A stretch of DNA of 64,000 bases from CAZKRL01 sp964555295 (GCA_964555295.1 CAZKRL010000011.1:12206-76205), one strand, 5' to 3'. Positions 17,222 through 27,062 are shown, counted from the first letter of the stretch. Numbers and translations: made by a program. Notes: generated from the sequence alone by a model not told the origin.

Positions 17222-18178
17222 ATGAATTATCTCGATTTTGAAGAACCCATAAAGGAAATCAGACAACAGATTGAAAAGCTGAGAGAAAGTGAGAAGAAGT
17301 CAGGCGTAAGCATGGATGCCGCAATTGCAGAGTTAAATGATGCATTGCACAAGAAGATCAAAGACATCTATGATGCTCTCGACCCGTGGCAAAAGGTTCA
17401 GGTGAGCAGACACCCGGATCGTCCCTATTGCCTGGATTATATAGAGAGCATTACCGGGAAAGATTGGATTGAGTTGCACGGTGATCGCACCGTCGGCGAT
17501 GACAAAGCAATGGTCGGTGGTTTCGGTTTTATCGATGATCAGCCGGTGATGCTAATCGGTCAGCAAAAAGGGAATACCACCAAACTCCGACAATACCGCA
17601 ACTTCGGCATGGCCAACCCCGAAGGGTATCGCAAAGCGCTTCGCTTGATGAAACTTGCTGAGAAGTTCAATCGTCCGGTAATTACCTTCATTGATACTCC
17701 GGGTGCGTTTCCCGGTATCGAGGCAGAAGAACGCGGCCAGGGTGAAGCCATCGCCAGAAATCTTTTCGAGATGATGAAGCTGCGTGTGCCTGTCATCTGC
17801 ATAATTATCGGTGAAGGTGCCTCGGGTGGCGCATTGGGCATCGGTATCGGTGATCGCGTGATGATGCTGGAAAATACATGGTATTCGGTGATTTCACCGG
17901 AGTCATGTTCTTCCATTTTGTGGCGATCATGGAATCACAAGGTAGAGGCGGCCAGCGCGTTGAAATTAACTGCTGAGGATATGAAGTCGGGCGGACTTAT
18001 TGACGGCATTATTCGGGAACCTCTCGGTGGTGCTCATAACGATCCCGCAGCAACTTTCGCCATCGTTAAGGAAGTTATTCTTCAAGAGTTAGAAGCTCTT
18101 CGAAAAATAGATGCCGACCAATTGGTGCAGTCGCGCATTGATAAATTCTGTTCTATGGGAGTGGTGGTGAATTCATAA
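17222..18178 (+). CDS. accA: Acetyl-CoA carboxylase carboxyltransferase subunit alpha
   Basis: Partner of AccD in malonyl-CoA synthesis. 318 residues, normal length. Motifs include ELHGDRTVGDD, the MANPEGYRKALRLM block, FIDTPGAFPGIEAEERGQGE and GEGASGGALGIG, which form the carboxybiotin/CoA site. It is first of a four-gene plus-strand run (accA, DUF2459, tpiA, prmA) with gaps of 7 and 4 bases and a final ATGA overlap. Confidence 0.97.
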   Translation: MNYLDFEEPIKEIRQQIEKLRESEKKSGVSMDAAIAELNDALHKKIKDIYDALDPWQKVQVSRHPDRPYCLDYIESITGKDWIELHGDRTVGDDKAMVGGFGFIDDQPVMLIGQQKGNTTKLRQYRNFGMANPEGYRKALRLMKLAEKFNRPVITFIDTPGAFPGIEAEERGQGEAIARNLFEMMKLRVPVICIIIGEGASGGALGIGIGDRVMMLENTWYSVISPESCSSILWRSWNHKVEAASALKLTAEDMKSGGLIDGIIREPLGGAHNDPAATFAIVKEVILQELEALRKIDADQLVQSRIDKFCSMGVVVNS

Positions 18179-18185
18179 TTGATTC

Positions 18186-18887
18186 GTGTTGCGTAATATC
18201 TCGATACGGAAAATCATTCGCATATCATTCATTGTGGTTCTTTTTCCTTTTGTGGCTCTCCTGTTGCATGCCCTCATTTCATGGGCCGTGATGCACATTC
18301 CCGCCGATAGTGACGCAGAGAATAAAGGGGGAACTACCCAAATATTTGTGCATTGTGATGCTGTGCATTCCGAAATCATTGTGCCAGTTACCAGTCACGA
18401 TGTTTCTTTTCGCAATTTGCTCTCGCATCACTTGTCTGATTCTCTTTCTTCGCAGGTACGTTACATATCTTTCGCCTGGGGTGATTTGCACTTCTTTCAG
18501 CATACACCCCGTTGGGAAGACCTCACAGTGGTCAACGCCGTTCGGGCTGCCATCGGCATCGATTCTACTGCGCTGCATGTAAACCCGTTGATGTATGATC
18601 CCGATGTTCATCAAAATATTGCCTGTACTATAACCCCGGAAAATTTTCGTCGGCTCGCTTCATTTATCGAAGCTTCCATTGCAAGAAACGATGAGGCCGT
18701 CGAATTTGTAAATGGACTTCACTACGGTGAAAACGATTTCTTTATCGTCAGTAAGGGTGTTTATTCCATGTTTTATAATTGTAATTCCTGGGTGAATGAC
18801 GCTCTGAAATCTGCCGGCTGTGCCGCAAGTGTGTATACTATCTTTCCCGCAGGTATAACAAATCAATATCCGCCTCTAAAGCATTGA
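18186..18887 (+). CDS. DUF2459 (TIGR02117) membrane-anchored protein
   Basis: 233 residues from a GTG 7 bases after accA. One N-terminal membrane anchor (about 10-36), then a periplasmic or extracytoplasmic domain with the family pattern: HSEIIVPV, SFAWGDLHFF, TPRWEDLTVVNA, VSKGVYSMFYNCNSWVNDALKSAG. The invariant Cys-Asn-x-Trp segment with histidines resembles an NlpC/P60-like arrangement, but no activity has been established for the family. Context (accA, tpiA) gives no hint of function. Confidence 0.75.
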   Translation: MLRNISIRKIIRISFIVVLFPFVALLLHALISWAVMHIPADSDAENKGGTTQIFVHCDAVHSEIIVPVTSHDVSFRNLLSHHLSDSLSSQVRYISFAWGDLHFFQHTPRWEDLTVVNAVRAAIGIDSTALHVNPLMYDPDVHQNIACTITPENFRRLASFIEASIARNDEAVEFVNGLHYGENDFFIVSKGVYSMFYNCNSWVNDALKSAGCAASVYTIFPAGITNQYPPLKH

Positions 18888-18891
18888 AAAT

Positions 18892-19635
18892 ATGGCTCGA
18901 CAAAAATGTATCATCGGCAATTGGAAAATGAATCTCACCCTGCAAGATGCCAGGCAGTTGCTGTTGCAATTGAAACCGGAAGTAGAATCCTCGAGTGCCA
19001 GAGTGGTTTTCGCAACACCTTATATCTATCTCAAAGAGGTCATTGATATCGGAATGAATGCGGGCGCTCAGGATTGCAGTCTTCACGCATCGGGCGCATA
19101 TACGGGTGAAATCAGCGCGATGATGCTTCATTCTATGGGAGTATATGTTTCATTGATTGCCCATAGTGAGCGTCGTCAATACCATCATGAAACAAATGAA
19201 ACTGCTTTTGGTAAAATATCTCAGTGCCTGCAAAATCAGATTGCACCGGTGTATTGCTGCGGAGAGAGCAAGGAGGAACGTTTGGCAGACCAACATTTCG
19301 TTGTTGTTGAGGCGCAATTGCGTCAAGCACTGGCCACAATAGATAAGGCATTGGCTTCTCACGTTATTATCGCGTATGAGCCAGTTTGGGCGATAGGCAC
19401 TGGTCTTACAGCATCTGCCGAACAAGCACAGGAAATGCATGCGTTTATTCGCTCGGTATTGTCAGAAATATTTGATCGCGATGTAGCCAACGAAATTCTT
19501 ATTCTCTACGGTGGCAGTGTGAATGCCGGCAACGCTGCGAATCTCATGGCATGTCAGGATATCGATGGGGCTCTCGTTGGGGGAGCTTCCCTCAAAGCGG
19601 CAGATTTTACTTCGATCATTCATTCTGTTCGATGA
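18892..19635 (+). CDS. tpiA: Triosephosphate isomerase
   Basis: Glycolytic isomerase of glyceraldehyde-3-phosphate and dihydroxyacetone phosphate. 247 residues. All catalytic groups are visible: K12 (GNWKMN), H91 (AHSERR) and E163 (AYEPVWAIGTG). Phosphate-binding loops YGGSVNAGNA and GALVGGASL close the barrel. It starts 4 bases after the DUF2459 stop, and its stop codon overlaps the prmA ATG. Confidence 0.98.
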   Translation: MARQKCIIGNWKMNLTLQDARQLLLQLKPEVESSSARVVFATPYIYLKEVIDIGMNAGAQDCSLHASGAYTGEISAMMLHSMGVYVSLIAHSERRQYHHETNETAFGKISQCLQNQIAPVYCCGESKEERLADQHFVVVEAQLRQALATIDKALASHVIIAYEPVWAIGTGLTASAEQAQEMHAFIRSVLSEIFDRDVANEILILYGGSVNAGNAANLMACQDIDGALVGGASLKAADFTSIIHSVR

Positions 19636-20471
19636 ATTATACTGAAGTAACTTTTCATCTCAACCGGGCTGATATTGCCGAGACTCTTATGGCGCAGCTG
19701 ACAGAGTGTGGTTTTGAGGGTTTTGAGGAACAGGAGGCTTGCATAAAGGCGTATATCCCTGAGTCACTTTTCTCGAAAGAAATTCTCGCTCCGTTTGATG
19801 AAATTTGGTGCGATAGTGGGCTATCGGGCTGGTCAGTCAAAACCATGCTGGAACAGAATTGGAACGCGCTGTGGGAATCCAACTTTGAGCCAGTTAGAAT
19901 TGAGGGAATTTGTCTCATCAGAGCACCCTTCCATGAGCCGGACGCGAGTTTACCGATGGAAGTTGTGGTTGAACCTAAAATGTCTTTCGGTACCGGACAT
20001 CACCAGACAACCCGGCTCATGGTTAAAGCTATGTCGAAGCTCGACATAAAAGGCAAAAAGGTCTTAGACATGGGCTGTGGCACCGGCATTCTGGCCATTG
20101 TTGCTGCACGTTGGGGAGCCCTTTCGGGAGATGCAATAGACTGTGATATGTGGTCGGTCGAGAATTCAGAAGAGAATTTTAGTCGTAACGAGGTAAATCA
20201 ATTCCGAGTCTTTCAGGGAATGGCCGAGGATATTGCTGCTGATGCCCGATACGATATCATTCTGGCGAATATCAATCGCAATGTGCTATTGGAGGATATT
20301 CCAACCTATTCTGGATGTCTTTCAACAGACGGTACGTTATTGATGAGCGGCTTTTATGAGGATGACGCAGATGCTATAAAGGAAGTGTGTCAACACCATC
20401 AGCTTTCTTTTGTAGAGAGTAGTCAAGAAGACCGTTGGACATGTCTACAATTCGTGAAAAAATCAGGTTAG
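19632..20471 (+). CDS. prmA: Ribosomal protein L11 methyltransferase
   Basis: SAM-dependent trimethylation of L11. 279 residues from the ATG at 19632, which overlaps the tpiA stop as ATGA. An earlier in-frame start would read through tpiA and lacks homology-like sequence. Family motifs: FGTGHHQTTRLM (119-130), VLDMGCGTGILAI (144-156) and ILANINRNVL. Ends 20 bases from the convergent odhB stop. Confidence 0.93.
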   Translation: MNYTEVTFHLNRADIAETLMAQLTECGFEGFEEQEACIKAYIPESLFSKEILAPFDEIWCDSGLSGWSVKTMLEQNWNALWESNFEPVRIEGICLIRAPFHEPDASLPMEVVVEPKMSFGTGHHQTTRLMVKAMSKLDIKGKKVLDMGCGTGILAIVAARWGALSGDAIDCDMWSVENSEENFSRNEVNQFRVFQGMAEDIAADARYDIILANINRNVLLEDIPTYSGCLSTDGTLLMSGFYEDDADAIKEVCQHHQLSFVESSQEDRWTCLQFVKKSG

Positions 20472-20491
20472 CTTGAGAGTAGTATTAGCCC

Positions 20492-21727
20492 TTAAAGACC
20501 GAGCAACAATTCTTCCGGACTCTTTCCGCCCAACAACATTCTTTCCGGATTTTCCAGCATGTCCTTCACCTTTACAAGGAAACTTACACTTTCACGTCCG
20601 TCGATGATACGGTGATCATAGGAAAGAGCAACGTACATGATCGGACGAATTACAATTTGTCCGTTCTCAACTACAGGACGTTCAACGATATTATGCATTC
20701 CTAAGATGGCACTTTGCGGTGGGTTAATAATGGGAGTAGATAGCATCGATCCAAACACTCCGCCGTTGGTAATGGTGAAGGTTCCACCTTGCATTTCATC
20801 GACAGAAATTTTTCCATCCCTTACTTTTTTGGCAAGTGCTCCAATAATTCTTTCGATATCCGCCAATCCCATCATTTCAGCATTGCGCAATACCGGAACC
20901 ATCAATCCCTTGGGTGATGATACGGCAATGCCGATATCGGTGTAGTCGTGGAAAACGATATCGCCACCATCGATACGAGCATTCACCGCCGGGAAAGCAA
21001 AAAGGGCTTCGCTGCAGGCCTTGGTAAAGAAGGACATAAAACCCAGACCTACTCCGTGTTTTTCCTTGAATGCATCCTTGTACTTAGAACGCAAATCCAT
21101 GATGGGCTTCATATTCACCTCATTGAAGGTGGTGAGCATCGCAGTATTGTTCTTCACACTTACCAGACGCTCAGCGATTTTCTTGCGCAGATTGCTCATT
21201 TTCTCTCTGCGTTCATCGCGCGTACCAGTTCGTTGCGGGATTTCAGCTGCTTCAAATCCTGATGCGATAGCAGATAGCACATCACTCTTGGTGATTCTAC
21301 CGCCGCGACCGGTAGCGGGCACTTGCTGTGCAGTCACTCCTTGTTCTTTCATCAATTTCGCTGCAGCAGGGGAGGGGGTTCCGCTGGCATAGCTTGAGGC
21401 GTCTTTCTTTACCTCCGGAGCTGGCGCTGAGACAGGTTTTTCCTCTGATTTAGCGGGTGCCTTAGCGGGAGATCCCGCGGGTTTTTCCGCTGTTGTATCA
21501 ATGCTGCAAGCAATGGCACCCACCGCTACTGTATCTCCGGCCTGTGCAATAATGGTAATGCTACCGGATGCTTCAGCGGCTAGCTCGAGCGTAGCTTTAT
21601 CACTATCGATTTCAGCGATGGTTTGACCATTCTCAACGTAGTCACCATTTTTTACCAGCCAGCTGGCGATGATGACTTCACTTATGCTTTCTCCGGGGGA
21701 GGGAACTTTGATTTCAATTTTCGACAT
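20492..21727 (-). CDS. odhB: 2-oxoglutarate dehydrogenase E2 (dihydrolipoyl succinyltransferase)
   Basis: Core of the 2-oxoglutarate dehydrogenase complex; transfers succinyl from lipoamide to CoA. 411 residues from the ATG at 21727 (a TTG 12 bases upstream is less likely). A single lipoyl domain carries K44 in EIDSDKATLEL. A Pro/Ala/Lys linker leads to the E3-binding domain (SPAAAKLMKEQGVTAQQV, then GRGGRITKSDV). The catalytic domain ends SYDHRIIDGRE with H372 and D376. Its partner sucA lies 2.5 kb upstream on the same strand, separated by two unrelated genes. Confidence 0.96.
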   Translation of the reverse strand: MSKIEIKVPSPGESISEVIIASWLVKNGDYVENGQTIAEIDSDKATLELAAEASGSITIIAQAGDTVAVGAIACSIDTTAEKPAGSPAKAPAKSEEKPVSAPAPEVKKDASSYASGTPSPAAAKLMKEQGVTAQQVPATGRGGRITKSDVLSAIASGFEAAEIPQRTGTRDERREKMSNLRKKIAERLVSVKNNTAMLTTFNEVNMKPIMDLRSKYKDAFKEKHGVGLGFMSFFTKACSEALFAFPAVNARIDGGDIVFHDYTDIGIAVSSPKGLMVPVLRNAEMMGLADIERIIGALAKKVRDGKISVDEMQGGTFTITNGGVFGSMLSTPIINPPQSAILGMHNIVERPVVENGQIVIRPIMYVALSYDHRIIDGRESVSFLVKVKDMLENPERMLLGGKSPEELLLGL

Positions 21728-21834
21728 TTCGAATCTCAATTAATGCCGTAAAAGTAGAATCAAAAAAGGTCGAAGAGGAAAAACTGAATCGTAAGGTCGA
21801 ACTTTAATAATAACGATGCCGAATTTCTGTGGAA

Positions 21835-22788
21835 TTATCTTCTCGCGATGATCGCATAATTGATCTGTGGCCAGTCATTGTGTTTACCCAGCAACTTCTT
21901 CAACTCCCGCTTCCATATTGGAGGATCAACCGGATTCCCTTTCCCCTGCTGTAACGAGCGTTCATCGACCCAGCCGAAATCCGAGAAAAATCGAAAACCT
22001 TCGAAAGCATAGCACGAACGTTGGAATATAGATTCAGTAGTTTTCCGTATTACCTTTCTAGAAATGGGCGATTCATATACATCAATGTGCGCCGGTATCT
22101 TATAGCTCGGAAATAATTGATACTTCTCGAAGGCAATTTTCTTCTCGTCGATAAGCTTGAATTCAATGCTAGTGAAACCAAGGCCATTAAGTACTTTTTG
22201 AAACCACGCGCGATTCGGATTGTAAAAGCATGTTTGTCGCTCTGAATTGAAATCTCGTACCAATTGAAGTTGAGGAATGGCTGAGATATCCGGCGAAATA
22301 TCCTCACGGAGAAACAATGTGGATGATGCTTTTGCAAACAGCTCTTCCATGGCTAACAATGGGTCGCGAAGCCATGCTAATACATTCGAACAAAATACAA
22401 AATCAAATTGTCCGGGAATTTTGTTCAAGTCATATATGCCGTGCGAATGAATGTTGATTTGCGACTGTAATAATTTCTTTGCCATTTCAATGCCGATCGG
22501 ACTCCATCCGTGCGTCATGTTGCTCTGAGTGTCGCCTCTGTAGATATCCGTGGCGTGTACCGATTTGGCTCCCTTCTGTTCTGCGAGATAAGAAAACATT
22601 CCATCATTAGAACCCACATCCAAGAAACTCAATCCCTCCATATTCTCTGGCAAATAAGCACTTTGCCATTCATTTGAAAAATTTCTACCGGGTGTCTCAA
22701 GTTGCTCCGTTAAGGGAATTCGTTGTCTCCAAAAATGATAACTAAAAACTTCATGGAGTTCTTCACGTGTAATTGAGCGATTCATCAT
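21835..22788 (-). CDS. SAM-dependent methyltransferase, CmoB/DUF1698-like
   Basis: 317 residues. The N-terminus VFSYHFWRQRIPLTEQLETPG and the SAM motif GLSFLDVGSNDGMFSYLAEQKGA resemble the DUF1698/CmoB group. A later motif, FDFVFCSNVLAWLRDP, matches its class I fold. It is not clearly tRNA cmoB. Relatives are often found beside glycosyltransferases in polysaccharide or lipid modification loci, and here the upstream neighbour is a glycosyltransferase. Substrate unknown. A separate -7 element lies 36 bases upstream. Confidence 0.7.
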   Translation of the reverse strand: MMNRSITREELHEVFSYHFWRQRIPLTEQLETPGRNFSNEWQSAYLPENMEGLSFLDVGSNDGMFSYLAEQKGAKSVHATDIYRGDTQSNMTHGWSPIGIEMAKKLLQSQINIHSHGIYDLNKIPGQFDFVFCSNVLAWLRDPLLAMEELFAKASSTLFLREDISPDISAIPQLQLVRDFNSERQTCFYNPNRAWFQKVLNGLGFTSIEFKLIDEKKIAFEKYQLFPSYKIPAHIDVYESPISRKVIRKTTESIFQRSCYAFEGFRFFSDFGWVDERSLQQGKGNPVDPPIWKRELKKLLGKHNDWPQINYAIIARR

Positions 22789-22824
22789 TAATTTCTTGGT
22801 ATTAGATGTCTATTTGGTGGTTGA

Positions 22825-22832
22825 CAAATGTA
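22825..22832 (-). promoter_or_regulatory. -7 promoter element upstream of the methyltransferase gene
   Basis: Minus-strand TACATTTG, an exact TAnnTTTG match within the 165-base gap between the glycosyltransferase and methyltransferase genes. It could drive the methyltransferase and, by read-through, odhB. Confidence 0.5.
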
Positions 22833-22953
22833 GGTAACATGTCTATTGAAGGTTGGACAGATAGAGAAGAGGATAATGCATACCACTCAACAAAACTTAT
22901 AATAACCACCATAACATGTATAACCTGATTTAACCCGGGAAAACCATTAATGT

Positions 22954-24213
22954 CTAGCACTTCAGATGCCTCGCGAATTGCGTGTAATTCACTTCCGCGG
23001 AATATCGTTTTTCAAACATGGCCCTCGCCCCATTGCGCAGGGTCAATTGCATCTGCTTGTCAGCATACATCTGCCTCACCCGTTCAGCAACTTCATTTGC
23101 CGTGAATTCAATCGGAATAATAAACCCACAACTAGAATCGATTATTTCAGGATTGCCTACCGCTTTGGTAGCTATGGCGGGAATACCTGCGCTGATAGCT
23201 TCCATCAATGATACCGGAATGCCTTCAGCATAGCTGAGATTCAGAATAAGATTTACTTGTTCAGTACTATAAAACTCGATAATTTGATGATGAGGCACGT
23301 GTCTGCGAAGGTCAACTTTCTCTTCCAATCCATATCTTTTAATTTCATCCATCAATAAATCCTCATCCTCTTTATTACCGCCACCAAAGTGAACCCATTC
23401 TATGGTCAAGTCTTCTAAAAGTGATAGTATTTCTGGTATCCGATATATTCGCTTATGTGGCTGAATTGCAGAACATGTTACGATTCGAAACATTCCCCAA
23501 TCATTTACGGGAGAAAGCGCCATTGGCGCCTGTACGCCCAATCTGGCCAGTTTGAACTTATCGCTGAGGGAAGGAAAAAGCTTATTCAGATGCGTTAATC
23601 CATGATTTGAAATACAATGAATTTCATCGCAGGTATACAATTTGGTTTTTTCAAACGGCATGAACGAACCATCGATGCGCATAATCTCTGACCAATCCTT
23701 GTGATACAAATCACTGCTATGCGCTCGGCTAACGATACGAAAGTTTGCTCTAGAAATTTTTTTCAGCCCCCGAAGTAGCAAAACAGATTTATGCAACCAG
23801 TATGAATAAAAACAAAACTTGTTTAGTCCCCCTTCGTTCTTGAGTATTTCATACACAGAGGTTGCCTGACAATAAGTTAATTTAGAATAAATGAAACACA
23901 TCCTTAAATTCCTAATGTGCTGCATAGATTCTCTTCCCGTGATTACTTCGCGCAAAATATCGATCAACGAATAGAGCTGAATCATCAATTTGCGGTATAT
24001 TGAAATAGTGCCTACCCGTTTGTTGACTGTTAGCACGTTAATTCGGGGGTGATTTGCGCACAATTCGTTCACCTCACAGTAGTCGAATTCTTCTACGGGG
24101 ACGATATAAATCTTTTCAAATGCAGCAAGCAAGTATGGAATTTCATTGTTGAGATACGTCTCTGATTTCCCAAATGGGTAGTGCTTGGTAAGTAATACTA
24201 GCCGGTCTTTCAT
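22954..24213 (-). CDS. Glycosyltransferase family 4 type
   Basis: 419 residues. GT-B fold glycosyltransferase: N-terminal LTKHYPFGKSETYLNNEI and C-terminal nucleotide-sugar motif GIPVSLMEAISAGIPAIATKAVG (E-x7-E region), with AIQPHKRIYRIPEIL before it. It probably adds a sugar to a cell-surface glycan or lipid. No polysaccharide cluster surrounds it apart from the adjacent methyltransferase. It lies 60 bases downstream of sucA. Confidence 0.85.
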   Translation of the reverse strand: MKDRLVLLTKHYPFGKSETYLNNEIPYLLAAFEKIYIVPVEEFDYCEVNELCANHPRINVLTVNKRVGTISIYRKLMIQLYSLIDILREVITGRESMQHIRNLRMCFIYSKLTYCQATSVYEILKNEGGLNKFCFYSYWLHKSVLLLRGLKKISRANFRIVSRAHSSDLYHKDWSEIMRIDGSFMPFEKTKLYTCDEIHCISNHGLTHLNKLFPSLSDKFKLARLGVQAPMALSPVNDWGMFRIVTCSAIQPHKRIYRIPEILSLLEDLTIEWVHFGGGNKEDEDLLMDEIKRYGLEEKVDLRRHVPHHQIIEFYSTEQVNLILNLSYAEGIPVSLMEAISAGIPAIATKAVGNPEIIDSSCGFIIPIEFTANEVAERVRQMYADKQMQLTLRNGARAMFEKRYSAEVNYTQFARHLKC

Positions 24214-24273
24214 GAAAAGAATGAGTTCAATAGATAGGCAGCATCTGTGGCATCGATAGACAGAATTACAGAA

Positions 24274-27006
24274 TTAATTCTTGTTGGAAAACAATGCGTC
24301 AAACAACGCCTTCATACGCTTTTCATGTACCTTGGGCGAGCCCGTTGCCGGTGATGCCGAGGCCTGAAGTGCAACCACCTCCCATGGCAAGTCCCTCATC
24401 ATGCGCAAGATGTAATTCCATGCCCCCATGTTCTCCGGCTCCTCCTGCAACCACACACAGCGTTTCATTTTCTTGGCACCGGAAATAATCTCCCGTATTT
24501 TCTTTTCTGGCAAGGGATATAGCTGCTCCAACCGTATTACACAAATCTCATCTCCCGATTTTCTCTTGGCCTTTTGTTCTATTACTTCATAATAAACTTT
24601 GCCCGAGCAAAACGCCACGGTTGTGGCTGATTTGTAGTCCACGGCAGCATCCTGAATAACCTCCATGAAGCCACCCTTTTCCATATCACCAAGGGATGAA
24701 ACCGCCATCGGGTGTCTGAGCAGTTTCTTCGGAGTAAGCACCACCAGTGGTTTGCGATATTCTGTCTTGACCTGCCGTCTCAACAGGTGAAAGAAGTTGG
24801 CCGGTGTGGTGCAATTGCAAACCTGCATGTTGAGCTCAGCGCATAATTGCAGAAACCTTTCCGCCCGCGCAGAACTATGCTCACTTCCTTGTCCCTCATA
24901 ACCATGAGGCAGTAACATCACGATTCCATTCATGGTGCGCCATTTGTCCTCCGCCGCAGAGATGAACTGATCTATCATGATCTGAGCCCCATTGTTGAAG
25001 TCGCCAAATTGTGCCTCCCAAATCGTCAGACCATTTGGCGTACCAAAAGCATATCCGTAGTCGAAGCCCAATACACCATATTCACTCAACAAGGAATTGT
25101 ATACACTGAATTGCGCTTGCTTTTCACTGATGCCATTGAGCATGATGACTTCCCTTTCCTGATCTTCATCGGTTTTCACCACAGCATGTCGATGAGAGAA
25201 GGTGCCGCGCTCTACATCTTGTCCACTCAATCTCACCGGATGCCCTTCATCTAATAGTGATGCATAAGCCAGCAACTCACCCATGGCCCAATCCAATTTA
25301 TCCTCTTCAAGCATTTTAAGGCGATCTGAAAACACCTTCGCTGTCTTACTGAAAAACTTTTCACCTGCGGGCAATGTGCAAATTTTCTTGCCGAGCTCTT
25401 CAAGCTTTTTTCTTTTCAAACCGGTGGTCATCGAGACCTCGAAATCCTTTGCCGTGGCCTTTCTATATCCCTTCCAGGTTTCTTCCAGGAAGTGCTTTAC
25501 CTGGGCCATGTTCATGTTCTTGGCCTGATCTAATTTGCCATCGAGCATGGTCTCAAACTCTGATTTTACCTGAGAGGCATAGGGCTCATCAATCACTCCC
25601 TCTGATATCAATTGTTTGGAATAAATCTCTCTCAAGCTGGGATGAGTAGCAATGGCTTTGTACAATGAGGGTTGAGTGAACTTCGGTTCATCGCCTTCAT
25701 TATGACCGTATTTGCGATAGCCCAGAAGATCTACAAATACATCCATCTGAAATTTCATCCGGTACTCTAATGCAATTTTCATGGTTTCAATCACCGCTTC
25801 TACATCATCGGCGTTGACGTGAAAGACGGGACACAATGTGGTCTTGGCAACATCAGTGCAATAGGTCGATGATCTTGCATCGAGGTAGTTGGTCGTAAAT
25901 CCTACCTGGTTGTTGGTGACAATATGAATGGTTCCTCCGGTTTTATATCCATCGAGCAATGCCATTTGTACCACTTCATAAACAATGCCTTGCCCTGCGA
26001 TAGCCGCATCACCATGAACGAGAATAGGAACAATCAATGATGAATCTTTGAGGTGGTGATCAATCTTGGCTCTTGAAAGCCCTTCAACGACAGGGTTTAC
26101 CGCCTCAAGATGCGATGGGTTTGGACATAAAGTAACGTGTACCTCATTGCCGCTGCTGGTAGTGATATCATTGGAGTATCCGTAATGATATTTCACGTCG
26201 CCATCGAAATCATCTACTTCACCAAAGTCAAGGCCTTCAAATTCTGCAAACACCTGATCATGCGGTTTACCCATGATATTGGTAAGAACATTGAGTCGGC
26301 CTCTGTGAGCCATACCAACAACAAATTCTTTCACTCCCATATCTGCACCGCTGCGCACCAGATAGTCCATAGCTGGTACAACCGCCTCGCATCCCTCCAC
26401 ACTGAATCGCTTTGCCCCAACAAATTTCCGATGAATGTATTGCTCAAAAAGAGAGGCCTTGCTGGTCATGGCAAACACGCGCTTTTTCTCATCGGCAGAA
26501 AGCCGCGGTTTGTTTTTCATCTCGATACGCTCGCGAATCCATTCAATTCTTTCCGGAGTGCGCACATAGGTATACTCAACACCGATGTGCTTGCAATAGC
26601 AGTCTTTAAGATGGGCTATGATGTTTGCCAGTGTTGACGGTCCAATACCAATTTCATTGCCGGCCTGAAAGACAGTTCCCAGGTCACTGTCTTGAAGTCC
26701 GAAGTGATAAAGATCCAGAGTAGGGGAGTGCTTACGTCGCTCTCTTACAGGATTGGTCTCGGTAAATAAATGACCGCGCTGCCGGTATGCATTGATGAGA
26801 TTGATGACCTTGAATTCCTTGATAACATTATCAGGTACCGAATTGGCGGAATCAACAGGCATTGCAGGAAAGTGGGAATGCTGAAATTCGAAGCCTTCGA
26901 AAAAGCGCTGCCACGATGAATCTACCGAACTTTTATCTTTCGAATACTGCTGATATAACTCGTCGAAAGCGACCAAATCGCCATTACCCAAAAATGAAGA
27001 TGACAT
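24274..27006 (-). CDS. sucA: 2-oxoglutarate dehydrogenase E1
   Basis: Thiamine-diphosphate-dependent decarboxylase of the TCA cycle. 910 residues, normal length. N-terminal E2-binding segment MSSSFLGNGDLVAFDELY. Active-site motifs include MAHRGRLNVLTNIMGKP, HGDAAIAGQG, NNQVGFTT and YRKYGHNEGDEP. C-terminal pyrimidine domain has GTFSHRHAV and WEAQFGDFNNGAQ. It has its own likely promoter at 27033-27040. The E2 gene odhB follows only after two unrelated genes. Confidence 0.97.
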   Translation of the reverse strand: MSSSFLGNGDLVAFDELYQQYSKDKSSVDSSWQRFFEGFEFQHSHFPAMPVDSANSVPDNVIKEFKVINLINAYRQRGHLFTETNPVRERRKHSPTLDLYHFGLQDSDLGTVFQAGNEIGIGPSTLANIIAHLKDCYCKHIGVEYTYVRTPERIEWIRERIEMKNKPRLSADEKKRVFAMTSKASLFEQYIHRKFVGAKRFSVEGCEAVVPAMDYLVRSGADMGVKEFVVGMAHRGRLNVLTNIMGKPHDQVFAEFEGLDFGEVDDFDGDVKYHYGYSNDITTSSGNEVHVTLCPNPSHLEAVNPVVEGLSRAKIDHHLKDSSLIVPILVHGDAAIAGQGIVYEVVQMALLDGYKTGGTIHIVTNNQVGFTTNYLDARSSTYCTDVAKTTLCPVFHVNADDVEAVIETMKIALEYRMKFQMDVFVDLLGYRKYGHNEGDEPKFTQPSLYKAIATHPSLREIYSKQLISEGVIDEPYASQVKSEFETMLDGKLDQAKNMNMAQVKHFLEETWKGYRKATAKDFEVSMTTGLKRKKLEELGKKICTLPAGEKFFSKTAKVFSDRLKMLEEDKLDWAMGELLAYASLLDEGHPVRLSGQDVERGTFSHRHAVVKTDEDQEREVIMLNGISEKQAQFSVYNSLLSEYGVLGFDYGYAFGTPNGLTIWEAQFGDFNNGAQIMIDQFISAAEDKWRTMNGIVMLLPHGYEGQGSEHSSARAERFLQLCAELNMQVCNCTTPANFFHLLRRQVKTEYRKPLVVLTPKKLLRHPMAVSSLGDMEKGGFMEVIQDAAVDYKSATTVAFCSGKVYYEVIEQKAKRKSGDEICVIRLEQLYPLPEKKIREIISGAKKMKRCVWLQEEPENMGAWNYILRMMRDLPWEVVALQASASPATGSPKVHEKRMKALFDALFSNKN

Positions 27007-27032
27007 AAAATAATTTCTTTAGAAAGTGCCCA

Positions 27033-27040
27033 CGAAAGTA
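27033..27040 (-). promoter_or_regulatory. -7 promoter element of sucA
   Basis: Minus-strand TACTTTCG, a TAnnTTYG match, 26 bases upstream of the sucA ATG in the 56-base gap to the next gene. Confidence 0.45.
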
Positions 27041-27062
27041 AGTCGAATCTCAATTTACAGTT

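Noticed and set aside
19551..19631. Upstream extension of prmA inside tpiA
   Set aside because: The 27 extra residues come from the tpiA frame shifted, and the ATGA overlap gives a normal PrmA N-terminus.
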